From Synergistaceae bacterium (GTDB lineage Bacteria > Synergistota > Synergistia > Synergistales > Aminobacteriaceae), in contig JAFSJO010000013.1 of assembly GCA_017449415.1 (NCBI GenBank), forward strand, positions 1 to 35,794: 35,794 nt of DNA. Reading direction: 5' to 3'. Below the pieces are notes generated by a model. The model was not told where the DNA came from and did no database searches. It worked only from the letters and a program-made list of their open reading frames with translations. Positions within the stretch are counted from its first letter, which is position 1. The number at the start of each line of letters is the position of its first letter. This document shows positions 14,574-22,951 of this stretch, in pieces. The position numbers and the translations under genes were made by a program.

Positions 14574-15321
14574 TCCTACCTCCTACCTCCTCACTCCTCA
14601 CTGCTTTTTCGTAGCCTCGTCGCGTGATCATCTTTCCGTCGAGAGCGTACGTTTGCGAGTTGCCGATTATGACAGTTGTGAGCATGTCAATCTCTTCGCA
14701 GTCTCTGATCTCGTCCAGCGTCATGAGCTTGGACTCTTGCCCCGGCCTGTTGATGTTCCTGACATAGCCGCAGACGGTCTCGGGGGGCTTGTATCGCAGC
14801 ATGATGTCGCAGGCTCGCTTGAAGCTGTCGGGTCTGTGGTGGCTCGCCGGGTTGTAGAGACATATGACGAAGTCTCCGTTGCACGCAGTGCGCAGTCTCT
14901 TCTCGATGATCTCCCAATCCGTCATCAAGTCGCTCAGGCTTATGGTAACGTAGTCGTTCATGAGGGGCGCACCCAAGACCGCCGCCGCCGAGTTAGCCGC
15001 CGTGACTCCCGGAATGATTTTGATGTCGGCCAAGCCTTTCGCCACCTCCAGCATGATCCCCGCCATTCCATAAACTCCGGCATCACCGCTCGAGATCAGA
15101 GCGACGCTGTAACCCATCTCAGCGACTTTCAAAGCCTCTTCACAGCGAGCAACCTCGGAACGCATTGGGTAGCTCATGAAAAATTTTTCGGGAAAGAAAT
15201 CTTTCACAAGCTCAACGTATCTCTTGTAGCCTGATATGACCTCGCAAGTTTTGAGAGCTTCGAGAGCTTCGCCCGTCAGACCGTCATAACCTCCCGGCCC
15301 AATCCCAACAACATAGATCAT
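14560..15321 (-). CDS. cobJ: Precorrin-3B / cobalt-factor III C17-methyltransferase
   Basis: The CobJ/CbiH enzyme uses SAM for C17 methylation and ring contraction in cobalamin biosynthesis. The 253-aa protein shows the tetrapyrrole methylase signature: YVVGIGPGGYDGLTGEA at the N-terminus, ISSGDAGVYGMAGIM, DIKIIPGVTAANSAAA, and NGDFVICLYNPASHHRPD plus VIIGNS in the second domain. Length is normal. No other cobalamin gene is in the window, so the rest of the pathway must lie elsewhere or be missing. The last 14 residues, AVRSEEVGGRNEEL, are encoded by the heptad repeat at 14568-14604. ATG 15321 follows the trmFO stop by 2 bases and another heptad tract. Confidence 0.93.
   Translation of the reverse strand: MIYVVGIGPGGYDGLTGEALEALKTCEVISGYKRYVELVKDFFPEKFFMSYPMRSEVARCEEALKVAEMGYSVALISSGDAGVYGMAGIMLEVAKGLADIKIIPGVTAANSAAAVLGAPLMNDYVTISLSDLMTDWEIIEKRLRTACNGDFVICLYNPASHHRPDSFKRACDIMLRYKPPETVCGYVRNINRPGQESKLMTLDEIRDCEEIDMLTTVIIGNSQTYALDGKMITRRGYEKAVRSEEVGGRNEEL
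14568..14604 (-). repeat. Heptad repeat tract 2 (cobJ/phosphatase junction)
   Basis: On the minus strand the steps are CAGTGAG, GAGTGAG, GAGGTAG, GAGGTAG, GAATGAG. The tract encodes the CobJ C-terminus in one frame and supplies the Shine-Dalgarno sequence and ATG of the phosphatase gene in another. G-rich strand is the sense strand. Confidence 0.85.
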
Positions 15322-15357
15322 CTCTAATCCCTAATCCCTAATCCCTCATTCCTAATT
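15321..15357 (-). repeat. Heptad repeat tract 3 (trmFO/cobJ junction)
   Basis: On the minus strand steps read AATTAGG, AATGAGG, GATTAGG, GATTAGG, GATTAGA. It encodes the last residues of TrmFO (IRNEGLGIRD, then TAG) and ends at the cobJ ATG. G-rich strand is the sense strand. Confidence 0.85.
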
Positions 15358-16646
15358 GCTTTTATGGCATTGTCGCGGAAGATTTTCGCGCGATCTTTCT
15401 TGCCTCTGACCTTAGGAAGTTCCGGGAAAAGTCCAAGATTTATATTCATGGGTTGAAAATGCTTCGGCTCTGTCGTGTGGAGGTAATGAAGCAGCGACCC
15501 GATCGCAGACTCGCGAGGCCAAGACGGAAATTTCCCCTCACTCATGAACTTCGCCGCGTTGATGCCCGCCACCAAGCCCATAGCCGTGCTCTCCATGTAA
15601 CCCTCCACGCCCGTGATCTGACCGGCCGCGAAAATATTTTCATGACCTCTCAGCCTCAGGAACTCATCAAGCACCGCCGGAGCATTAAGCGAAGTGTTTC
15701 TGTGCATCACGCCGAGCCGAACGAACTCAGCGTTCTCGAGTCCCGGTATCATTGCGAAGACGCGCTTCTGTTCGCCCCACTTCAAACCCGTTTGGAAGCC
15801 CACGATGTTATATAGCGTCCCGTCGGAGTTGTCTTGCCGAAGCTGTACAGCCGCGTAAGGCTCTCGATCTGTCCTAGGGTCGCGAAGTCCCTTGGGTTTC
15901 ATCGGCCCGAAGCGCAGAGTGTCGACCCCGCGGTCAGCCAACGCTTCGACAGGCATACAGCCCTCGAAATATTTATTGCGCTCGAAATCATGCGGGAGAT
16001 TTCTCTCGGCGTTCACGAGAGCGTCGTAGAATTTCAGATATTCATCTTTCGTGAATGGACAGTTGATGTAGTCATCTCCGCGCCCGTAGCGTCCTGACAC
16101 AAAGACTTTTTCGAAGTTTATGCTGTCCTTCATCAAGACCGGCGCGACAGCGTCATAAAAATAAATTCTCTCACCGGCGATCTCTTTCAGCTCATTCGCG
16201 AGCGCGTCTGACGTTAAAGGCCCGGAAGCTACGATAGTGAGTGATGATGAGTTAGGAGTTAGGAGTGTCCGACATTCCTCGCGGATCAGCTTGATGTTCT
16301 TGTGCGAAGTGATCTTCTCGGTAACGAGGCTCGAAAATTTTTCGCGGTCGACAGCCAGCGCACCTCCGGCCGGGACTCGCGACTCGTGAGCGCACGAAAG
16401 GATCAGCGACCCCATGATCTCCAACTCCTCTTTGAGTATCCCCGCCGCCGAAATTCTTTCGTCTTTGTTCTCGGAGCCAAGCGAGTTGCTGCAGACTATC
16501 TCGGCCAACAGTCCCGTCTTGTGAGCTGGAGTAAGCAGAGCCGGGCGCATCTCGTAAAGTTCGACCATGAAGCCACGTTCAGCAACCTGCCACGCAGCCT
16601 CACAGCCAGCTAGACCAGCTCCGATGATCTTTACGCTACTCTTCAT
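15324..16646 (-). CDS. trmFO: Methylenetetrahydrofolate--tRNA-(uracil-5-)-methyltransferase TrmFO
   Basis: TrmFO is an FAD- and folate-dependent enzyme that makes m5U54 in the tRNA T-loop. The 440-aa protein has the FAD-binding KIIGAGLAGCEAAWQVAERG at its start, MRPALLTPAHKTGLLAEIVC, CNSLGSENK, ENGDAVAPVL-like YFYDAVAPVLM, and GLKWGEQKRVFAMIPGLENA. I start at ATG 16646, overlapping topA by 11 nt; the open frame runs further upstream but only as topA in another frame. Two heptad tracts lie in this gene: one encodes the last ten residues, the other (16249-16267) encodes LLTPNS, an apparent insertion just before the conserved IVASGPLTSDALA segment. Confidence 0.96.
   Translation of the reverse strand: MKSSVKIIGAGLAGCEAAWQVAERGFMVELYEMRPALLTPAHKTGLLAEIVCSNSLGSENKDERISAAGILKEELEIMGSLILSCAHESRVPAGGALAVDREKFSSLVTEKITSHKNIKLIREECRTLLTPNSSSLTIVASGPLTSDALANELKEIAGERIYFYDAVAPVLMKDSINFEKVFVSGRYGRGDDYINCPFTKDEYLKFYDALVNAERNLPHDFERNKYFEGCMPVEALADRGVDTLRFGPMKPKGLRDPRTDREPYAAVQLRQDNSDGTLYNIVGFQTGLKWGEQKRVFAMIPGLENAEFVRLGVMHRNTSLNAPAVLDEFLRLRGHENIFAAGQITGVEGYMESTAMGLVAGINAAKFMSEGKFPSWPRESAIGSLLHYLHTTEPKHFQPMNINLGLFPELPKVRGKKDRAKIFRDNAIKAIRNEGLGIRD
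16249..16267 (+). repeat. Heptad repeat tract 4, inside trmFO
   Basis: The plus strand reads GAGTTAG, GAGTTAG, GAGTG. It is inside the trmFO coding sequence in antisense orientation, reads through as TLLTPNS without breaking the frame, and is the only tract well away from a gene junction. Confidence 0.75.
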
Positions 16647-18834
16647 TGATGGCGGCCTTGTATTTGCAGTTCGCGCAGTAGATCGTCGAGCCGCGCCGAT
16701 ATAAATCCTCTCCGCAGTTCGGGCACTTCTCGCCGGCGGGTTCGTTCCACGAGACGTAATCGCACTCAGGATATCGCGAACAGCCGTAGAAATTCTTACC
16801 TTTCTTGCTCTTGCGCTGAACGATATCGCCCTCGCCGCATTTGGGACACTTAACACCGATCGCGCTCAATATTGGCCGGGTGTATTTGCACGTCGGATAG
16901 TTGGAACACGCTATGAACTCGCCGAAGCGACCGCGCTTCTTCACAAGGTCATGGCCGCATTCCGGGCACGCCTCGCCTATAGGTTCGGGAGCAGGCAGCG
17001 GAACTCTGGGAGCGTCCTGAGCCTCGTCGAGCGTCGTTGAAAATTCTTTCCAAAACTCGCCGACAACATCGAGCCACTTGCGTTGAGCTTCCTCGACCTC
17101 GTCAAGCTCCTTTTCCATCTGCGCCGTAAATCCCGCGTCAACGATCGAGGAAAGATCCTTGCGGTTGAAGTATTGCGCCAAAAATTCATCGACAGTCAGG
17201 CCAAGGCCGGTCGGGAAAAATCTCTTCTCCTCATTCTTCTCGATGTAGCCGCGTCCCTCTAAAGTCCCCGCAATCGTCGCGTATGTTGAGGGTCTGCCAA
17301 CTCCGTTCTCTTCGAGGGTCTTAATCAGTCCCGCCTCCGAATATCTCGCCGGTGGCTTTGTGAATTTGTTGTCGCTCTGAACCTTTCCGAGTTTCATGAC
17401 CTCGCCGGCTTTAACCCTCACAAGCTCACTGCCTTTCAAGTCGATCGGCCACATGCACGACCAGCCGTCAAAGGTCAAAGTCTCGCCCTCCTGACGCAGA
17501 CTCACGCGCCCGGCCTCAGCTTTCAAGGTTGCTTTTGCGCTCACCGCCGGGGACATCTGACACGCTACGAATCTCCGCCATATCATGTTATAGAGCTTGT
17601 ATTGCTCTGGCGTGAGAGCTTCTTTCACGGAGTCGGGAGTGAGGTTAATGTCTGTCGGCCTGATAGCTTCGTGAGCGTCTTGGATCTTCACATTCTTGCC
17701 TGACGCGCCGAACGTGTTGGGAGCTTCGGGCAGATATTCCGGCTTGAAATTCGCGGCTATGAAGTTGCGGCACGACGCGAGAGCTTCATTTGAAATTCTG
17801 AGGCTGTCTGTCCTCATGTAGGTGATAAGTCCGACGTGTCCGCGCCCGGGAATGTTGATGCCCTCGTAGAGAGCCTGCGCGATCCTCATCGTGTGAGCCG
17901 GTATCATGCTCAGCTTGCGCGAGGCTTCCTGCTGGAGCGTGCTTGTTCGGAACGGTGCCGGGGCTGAATGAGACACGCTCTTCGTTCTGAACTCGCTGAC
18001 GATGATGTCATTGGCTTTGATTTCGGCAATGATCTCCTTGGCCTTGGCCTCGGAGTTGATGAGCAGCGGCAGAGAATTTTTCATCAGGGACGTTCCGTTG
18101 AGCTTCTCAGCTCTGAGTTCGTAATTATTTTTTCCGCTCGTGCATTGCGCCACGATCAGCCAATACGGATCAGGAACGAACTTCGTGATCTCGCGCTCGC
18201 GTTCGCAGATCAAATTCAACGCCACCGACTGAACACGCCCGGCCGACAGTCCATAACGAATTTTCTTCCACAACAGCGGAGAGAGCGTATAGCCGACGAG
18301 CCTGTCTAAAATTCTTCGAGCCTGTTGAGCGTCGACCTTATTAACGTCAATGTAATCCGGATTGCTGATGGCGGCTCTGACAGCGTTGGCGGTGATCTCG
18401 TAGAAGCGAACTCGGCACTTCTCGGCCAGATCCACGCCCAGAATGTCAGCCAAGTGCCACGCTATAGCTTCACCCTCGCGGTCGGGGTCGGAGGCAAGGA
18501 GGACATGTGAAGACTCTTCAGCGAGTTTCAGAAGTTCATTCTTCAACGCCGCTTTGCCCTTAACGAGAATGTACTCGGGCGCGAAATCGTGTTCGATGTC
18601 AATCGCGAGCCGACTCTTCGGCAAGTCTTTCATGTGTCCCTTGCTCGACTTGACGATGTAATTTTTCCCGAGCATGTTCGAGAGTGTCGCGGCCTTTGAT
18701 GGCGACTCGACGATCACTAGGACTTTGCCCGAAGGCTTGGAAATTTTTTTCTCGGCTGTTTTTTTGGTTGTTGTTTTAGATTTAGTGCCCGCTGTGGATT
18801 TTTTCGCGGACACTTTCTTATTTGAAGTCGGAAT
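16636..18834 (-). CDS. topA: DNA topoisomerase I (type IA)
   Basis: TopA relaxes negative supercoils through a Tyr-DNA intermediate. The toprim domain (VLVIVESPSKAATL, LASDPDREGEAIAWH), the active-site segment HVGLITYMRTDSLRIS (Tyr354 counted from TTG 18879), the decatenation loop region, and three C-terminal Cys4 zinc ribbons (CPECGHDL..., CPKCGEGD..., CPNCGEDL...) are all present. A Lys/Thr-rich N-terminal extension of ~45 residues precedes the toprim domain. The start is uncertain: TTG 18879 overlaps BI-1 and lacks a Shine-Dalgarno sequence, GTG 18813 also lacks one, and ATT 18834 lies 8 nt after GGGGG. I use ATT 18834 tentatively. It overlaps trmFO by 11 nt. Confidence 0.95.
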   Translation of the reverse strand: MPTSNKKVSAKKSTAGTKSKTTTKKTAEKKISKPSGKVLVIVESPSKAATLSNMLGKNYIVKSSKGHMKDLPKSRLAIDIEHDFAPEYILVKGKAALKNELLKLAEESSHVLLASDPDREGEAIAWHLADILGVDLAEKCRVRFYEITANAVRAAISNPDYIDVNKVDAQQARRILDRLVGYTLSPLLWKKIRYGLSAGRVQSVALNLICEREREITKFVPDPYWLIVAQCTSGKNNYELRAEKLNGTSLMKNSLPLLINSEAKAKEIIAEIKANDIIVSEFRTKSVSHSAPAPFRTSTLQQEASRKLSMIPAHTMRIAQALYEGINIPGRGHVGLITYMRTDSLRISNEALASCRNFIAANFKPEYLPEAPNTFGASGKNVKIQDAHEAIRPTDINLTPDSVKEALTPEQYKLYNMIWRRFVACQMSPAVSAKATLKAEAGRVSLRQEGETLTFDGWSCMWPIDLKGSELVRVKAGEVMKLGKVQSDNKFTKPPARYSEAGLIKTLEENGVGRPSTYATIAGTLEGRGYIEKNEEKRFFPTGLGLTVDEFLAQYFNRKDLSSIVDAGFTAQMEKELDEVEEAQRKWLDVVGEFWKEFSTTLDEAQDAPRVPLPAPEPIGEACPECGHDLVKKRGRFGEFIACSNYPTCKYTRPILSAIGVKCPKCGEGDIVQRKSKKGKNFYGCSRYPECDYVSWNEPAGEKCPNCGEDLYRRGSTIYCANCKYKAAINEE

Positions 18835-18859
18835 AGTAATTACCCCCGTATAAAAAATT

Positions 18860-19597
18860 TTAATCTTTGTGCTTTCCAAAGAGGCTCAACAGGTGCAGGA
18901 ACAAGTTGACGAAATCGAGATAAAGCTCCAAAGCTCCTATCACGGCGATGCGTCCGATCATGTTCCCGTCGCTCCAGTCAGACTCTTCGGCCATTGTTTT
19001 GATCTTTGCGGTGTCGTAGGCTGTGAGACCGAGGAAAATTATTATACCAAGGAAGCTGATCGCGATTTCAAGCGTCGACGAGCCGACGAAGAAATTTATC
19101 AACATCGTGATCAGAAGCCCCCACAGCCCCATTCGGAAGAAGCTCCCCATGCTCGTGAGGTCGCGTTTCGTGTACAGCCCGTACAGGCTCATAGCTCCGA
19201 ACATTCCTGCGGTCGAGAAGAACGCCTGATATATCGAGCCGCTCGTATAAACAAGAAGCACCGTTGAACACAACACGCCGTTCAGAACGCTGTAGGCCAT
19301 GAAGAGCGACAGAGCCGTCATCGTTGAGAGTTTCATGAGCGCGGCACTGAGATACATAACGAGAATGACTTCGACGATCGCAATGATTACCAGCGGCGTG
19401 GACGATGAGAAGAGCAGCCTGATAGCCGCCGGGCTCGAAGCCGTTATGTAAGCCGTCAGAGCCGTGAGGATAAGCCCAAGAGCCATGTACTGATAAACCT
19501 TGCGGAAGATTGCGTTGATTGCTTCGACGCTGTCTGGCCGCAACGCATAGGGCACGGAAGTTTCATATTGTGTCATAGAAATGTCAAATCCTTTCAT
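18860..19597 (-). CDS. Bax inhibitor-1/YccA family membrane protein
   Basis: This 245-aa protein has seven predicted membrane segments and the family C-terminus ALELYLDFVNLFLHLLSLFG. It also has the conserved VYQYMALGLILTALTAY first helix and FLGLTAYDTAKIK between helices 6 and 7. Two conserved Asp (in TAYD and YLDF) correspond to the pH-sensing pair of the BsYetJ calcium-leak channel. YccA-type members bind the FtsH protease, so transport versus proteolysis control cannot be settled from sequence. ATG 19597 is used; ATG 19576 (MTQYETSV) has AAAGGA 12 nt upstream and is an alternative. It diverges from greA. Confidence 0.93.
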   Translation of the reverse strand: MKGFDISMTQYETSVPYALRPDSVEAINAIFRKVYQYMALGLILTALTAYITASSPAAIRLLFSSSTPLVIIAIVEVILVMYLSAALMKLSTMTALSLFMAYSVLNGVLCSTVLLVYTSGSIYQAFFSTAGMFGAMSLYGLYTKRDLTSMGSFFRMGLWGLLITMLINFFVGSSTLEIAISFLGIIIFLGLTAYDTAKIKTMAEESDWSDGNMIGRIAVIGALELYLDFVNLFLHLLSLFGKHKD

Positions 19598-19608
19598 AAT
19601 TTTTTCTT

Positions 19609-19623
19609 TGGTAGAATATTATA
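19609..19623. promoter_or_regulatory. Back-to-back -10 boxes for greA (+) and BI-1 (-)
   Basis: Plus strand: extended -10 TGGTAGAAT (19609-19617) for greA. Minus strand: TATAAT (19618-19623) with TTTTCA as a possible -35 at 17 bp for BI-1. The two hexamers abut, so RNA polymerase cannot occupy both at once, which would make the two units compete. Confidence 0.5.
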
Positions 19624-19658
19624 AAAATCTAAATCTGATATGAAAAGGTGAAAAAATC

Positions 19659-20162
19659 TTGGCGAGAAAAAACAGCACCCACGAAATGACTCGCAGCGGT
19701 TATGAAAGACTCAGCGAGGAGCTTACGACTTTACGAACTCAGGGACGGCAAGAGGTAGCGAGAAAACTTGAGGAAGCTCGAGCCTTCGGAGACCTGAGCG
19801 AGATCGCCGAGTACGCAGCCGCTAAAGAAGAACAAGCCAAGCTCGAGGACAGGATCGCAGACCTTGAAAATACTCTGAGCAAGGTTACCGTCGTAGACGA
19901 AGCCAAATTAGACACGAACAAAGTCGGAGTCGGACTGAGAATTACTCTCGAAGACATGGACAACGACGGCAAAATTCACACTTACGACCTCGTAGGCTCC
20001 GAAGAACTTTCGGGCGCGGCTTTCTCGGAGGGCGGTATCCAGAGAATTTCTCAGAAAAGCCCGGTCGGTCAGGCTATCACGGGGCATCTCGTCGGCGACG
20101 AAGTCATCGTGAAAATTCCAAGAGGAACAAGAAAGCTGAAGATCGTCGCGATCGAAAAGTAA
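19659..20162 (+). CDS. greA: Transcript cleavage factor GreA
   Basis: GreA enters the RNA polymerase secondary channel and stimulates cleavage of backtracked RNA. The 167-aa protein has the N-terminal coiled coil (TRSGYERLSEELTTLRTQGR, then EARAFGDLSEIAEYAAAKEE with the acidic tip) and the C-terminal FKBP-like domain ending PVGQAITGHLVGDEVIVKIP. The tip motif is normally D-L-S-E-N-A-E-Y; here Asn is Ile (DLSEIAEY), a small deviation next to the catalytic acidic pair. Start TTG 19659 has AAAGGTG 8 nt upstream. It leads an operon with the epimerase 2 bp downstream. Confidence 0.95.
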   Translation: MARKNSTHEMTRSGYERLSEELTTLRTQGRQEVARKLEEARAFGDLSEIAEYAAAKEEQAKLEDRIADLENTLSKVTVVDEAKLDTNKVGVGLRITLEDMDNDGKIHTYDLVGSEELSGAAFSEGGIQRISQKSPVGQAITGHLVGDEVIVKIPRGTRKLKIVAIEK

Positions 20163-20163
20163 A

Positions 20164-21129
20164 ATGATTAACTATCCCAAACTCCCGGCTAACAAGAATT
20201 GGCTCGTAACGGGCGCGGCCGGGTTCATTGGCTCCCACCTCACAGAAGTTCTATTGTCAAACGGTCAGCACGTAACGGGGCTTGACGATCTGAGCGCGGG
20301 TCGGCTCGAAAACATCGACGAGGCTCTGAAAGCGTCGGAGGGTCGCGGAACTTTCAAGTTCATTAAAGGCTCGATCACCGACTTTCAAACTTGCCTCGAA
20401 GCCACGGAGGGTGCGGACTACGTGCTTCATCATGCCGCGTTGGCTTCCGTGCCGGCCTCAATGAAAGATCCGGTCAGCTACAACGAAGTGAACGTGTCGG
20501 GCTTCGTGAACATCTTGCAAGCCGCGAGAGAGAACAAAATCCGGCGCGTCGTTTATGCTTCGTCGAGTGCCGTGTATGGAGATGACGAGGCGGCTCAGAA
20601 AGTCGAGAGCGTCATAGGGAAGTTCTTATCTCCTTACGCCATGACGAAATACATGAACGAACTCTACGCGGAATTTTTCACTCGCGTCTACGGGCTTGAA
20701 TGTGTGGGGCTGAGATACTTCAACGTCTTCGGGAAGCGTCAAGATCCCAACGGAGCCTACGCCGCAGTCATTCCGAAGTGGATCGACAAGATCAAGGCCG
20801 GAGAGATCCCCGTGATCTATGGAGACGGCACAGCGACCCGGGATTTTTGCGCGGTTCAGAACATTGTCGCGGCGAACTTGCTTGCGGCTCTCGAACCTGA
20901 CGCGCCCGGAAAAGTTTTCAATATCGGCTGCGGAGTTTCGACAAGCCTCAATGACTTGCTCAAAGAGATTTACGCGACTTTCGCGCCCGGCAAGGAAATC
21001 AAATTTCAACGAGAAGCTCCCCGCGAGGGCGATATCCTGCATTCGTCGGCCTCGATTGAGCTGGCTCGCACAGTTCTGAAATACAATCCGCTCTTGCATC
21101 TGAAAGAAGGCCTAACATTTTTACTATGA
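20164..21129 (+). CDS. NAD-dependent nucleotide-sugar epimerase (WbpP/UDP-GlcNAc 4-epimerase type)
   Basis: This 321-aa extended SDR enzyme has the NAD-binding WLVTGAAGFIGSHLTEVLL near residue 13, the catalytic Ser/Tyr/Lys as YASSSAVYGDD and SPYAMTKYMNE (YxxxK), and LRYFNVFGKRQDPNGAYAAV followed by VIYGDGTATRDF. The long loop before FIKGSITD and the Rossmann details resemble WbpP/TviC-type UDP-GlcNAc/GalNAc 4-epimerases of O-antigen or capsule synthesis; a UDP-glucuronate epimerase is possible. It ends ...LKEGLTFLL at an ATGA overlap with hemB, shorter than the family's usual C-terminal helix. UDP-GlcNAc from GlmU could be its substrate. Confidence 0.88.
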   Translation: MINYPKLPANKNWLVTGAAGFIGSHLTEVLLSNGQHVTGLDDLSAGRLENIDEALKASEGRGTFKFIKGSITDFQTCLEATEGADYVLHHAALASVPASMKDPVSYNEVNVSGFVNILQAARENKIRRVVYASSSAVYGDDEAAQKVESVIGKFLSPYAMTKYMNELYAEFFTRVYGLECVGLRYFNVFGKRQDPNGAYAAVIPKWIDKIKAGEIPVIYGDGTATRDFCAVQNIVAANLLAALEPDAPGKVFNIGCGVSTSLNDLLKEIYATFAPGKEIKFQREAPREGDILHSSASIELARTVLKYNPLLHLKEGLTFLL

Positions 21130-22091
21130 TTCAACGTCCGCGACGCTTGAGAAAATCTCAGGCAATCCGCGACCTTGTGAGCGAGACCCGTCTATCGCCG
21201 TCGATGTTCGTCTATCCTGTCTTCGTTCGCGAGGGGGAGAACATCATCGAAGAAATTCCATCAATGCCCGGACAACGACGCTACAGCCCGGACAAGCTGC
21301 CAATAATTCTCGAACGAGCCGCGAATGACAAGATCGGCGGAGTTTTATTTTTCGGGATCCCGGCTCATAAGGACGAGACCGGCTCGGCGGCTTGGGACGA
21401 TGATGGCGTGATCCAGCAGGCAATAAGAATTTCCAAAAAAGAATTTCCCGATTTAACTGTCATTGGCGACGTGTGTCTGTGCGAATATACATCACATGGC
21501 CATTGCGGAGTGATCCATGACGGAATAATCGAGAACGATCCGACGCTCGAAATTTTATCGCGTGTCGCAGTGTCGCAGGCTCATGCCGGGGCTGATATTG
21601 TCGCGCCGTCGGACATGATGGACGGGCACACTCAGGCCATACGCGAAGCTCTCGATCGCGAAAATTTGCAAGATACTCTGATAATGTCTTACGCTGTCAA
21701 ATATGCGTCGGCGTTTTACGGGCCGTTTCGTGAGGCGGCTGGCTCTGCTCCGGCGTTCGGAGATCGAAAGACTTATCAAATGGACTCCCGCAACGTCCGC
21801 GAAGCTATCAAGGAGGCCAAGCTCGATATCGAGGAGGGAGCTGACATCATCATCGTGAAGCCCGGCTTGCCGTACCTCGACGTGTTGAGAGCCGTTAAAG
21901 AGTCATGTTATGTTCCTGTAGCTTCGTACTCAGTGAGCGGTGAGTACGCAATGATGAAAGCTGCCGCCGCTAATGGTTGGCTGAACGAGCGAAATATCGC
22001 CCTCGAAGCCGCTTACTCAATCGCACGCGCAGGAGCTGACATAATCATTTCATATTACGCTTTAGATTTGGCGGAGGAGATGTCCCAATGA
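21126..22091 (+). CDS. hemB: Delta-aminolevulinic acid dehydratase (porphobilinogen synthase)
   Basis: HemB condenses two 5-aminolevulinates to porphobilinogen, the first common step to haem, sirohaem and cobalamin. The 321-aa protein has the metal site DVCLCEYTSHGHCGV (Cys residues typical of Zn-dependent enzymes), the two Schiff-base lysines in SYAVKYASAFYGPFREA and IIVKPGLPYLD, and QMDSRNVREAIKEA. Length is normal. It overlaps the epimerase by 4 nt and dapF by 4 nt. The cobJ gene on the opposite strand uses a product of the same pathway, but no other tetrapyrrole gene is nearby. Confidence 0.97.
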   Translation: MIQRPRRLRKSQAIRDLVSETRLSPSMFVYPVFVREGENIIEEIPSMPGQRRYSPDKLPIILERAANDKIGGVLFFGIPAHKDETGSAAWDDDGVIQQAIRISKKEFPDLTVIGDVCLCEYTSHGHCGVIHDGIIENDPTLEILSRVAVSQAHAGADIVAPSDMMDGHTQAIREALDRENLQDTLIMSYAVKYASAFYGPFREAAGSAPAFGDRKTYQMDSRNVREAIKEAKLDIEEGADIIIVKPGLPYLDVLRAVKESCYVPVASYSVSGEYAMMKAAAANGWLNERNIALEAAYSIARAGADIIISYYALDLAEEMSQ

Positions 22092-22924
22092 AATTTACGA
22101 AAATGCACGGCTGTGGCAACGATTATATCTACGTGAACTGCTTTCGCGAGAAGGTCGACAGCCCCGAAGCTCTCGCGATAAAAATTTCCGACAGACATTT
22201 CGGGATCGGCTCGGACGGTCTGATCTTGATATTGCCGCCGAAGGATAATAATTCCGACGCATTCATGCAGCTCTACAACGCTGACGGCTCGAAAGGCTCA
22301 ATGTGCGGCAACGGGATCCGCTGTGTTGCTAAATATGTCTACGACCACGGATTGATCCCGAGCGACAGGACAGAAACTTTCATTGATACTCCGGTCGGGA
22401 TAAAGAAAATTTCCCTCGACATTCGCGACGGCAGGGTCATCAATGCTTCCGTCGATATGGGAGTTGCGAAACTGACGAGCGAGCTTCCCGAAGAAATTTC
22501 AGTCAGCGGCATGAAATTAAATTTTGTCGGCGTTGATGTCGGAACTGCTCACGCGGTTTATTTCGTTGAAGACAATCCCGAACTCAAAAATATTTTCTCG
22601 TGGCCTGACTCGGAGTTTGCCAGCGAGGGCAACAAGTTCGAGACACATTCGCGCTTCCCTGATCGTGTCAACACGGAGTTCATTGAGGTAATCTCACGCG
22701 ACGAGATCAAAATGCGAGTCTACGAACGAGGCAGCGGCGAGACAATGGCGTGTGGAACAGGCGCAACTGCTTCGGCTTTCGCTGGGTTCGTGTCTGGCAA
22801 GCTGAGTCGTGATGTCCTTGTGCATCTCCGAGGCGGAGACTTGAAAATAAAAATCGAAGACGGCGATCGCTGTATCATGACCGGCCCGGCGGTTGAAGTT
22901 TTTTCGGGCGAAATTGTGCTATGA
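22088..22924 (+). CDS. dapF: Diaminopimelate epimerase
   Basis: DapF converts LL- to meso-diaminopimelate for lysine and peptidoglycan. The 278-aa protein begins MKFTKMHGCGNDYIYVNCF and has both catalytic cysteines: YNADGSKGSMCGNGIRCVAK (first Cys ~76) and RGSGETMACGTGATASAFAG (second Cys ~220). Duplicated alpha/beta halves and length are typical. It starts in an ATGA overlap with hemB. Presence of DapF implies meso-DAP peptidoglycan, fitting a Gram-negative-type wall, though Gram-positives use it too. Confidence 0.97.
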   Translation: MKFTKMHGCGNDYIYVNCFREKVDSPEALAIKISDRHFGIGSDGLILILPPKDNNSDAFMQLYNADGSKGSMCGNGIRCVAKYVYDHGLIPSDRTETFIDTPVGIKKISLDIRDGRVINASVDMGVAKLTSELPEEISVSGMKLNFVGVDVGTAHAVYFVEDNPELKNIFSWPDSEFASEGNKFETHSRFPDRVNTEFIEVISRDEIKMRVYERGSGETMACGTGATASAFAGFVSGKLSRDVLVHLRGGDLKIKIEDGDRCIMTGPAVEVFSGEIVL

Positions 22925-22951
22925 TACGAAAAATTTTAAGGGGGCTAAAGT

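Noticed and set aside
14476-15234. 252-aa plus-strand reading frame
   Set aside because: Antisense to cobJ and the phosphatase gene, whose motifs are clear; composition is that of a shadow frame.
15324-16856. Longer TrmFO start about 70 codons upstream
   Set aside because: The extra residues are an out-of-frame reading of the topA zinc-ribbon region; the FAD-binding motif starts at MKSSVKIIGAG.
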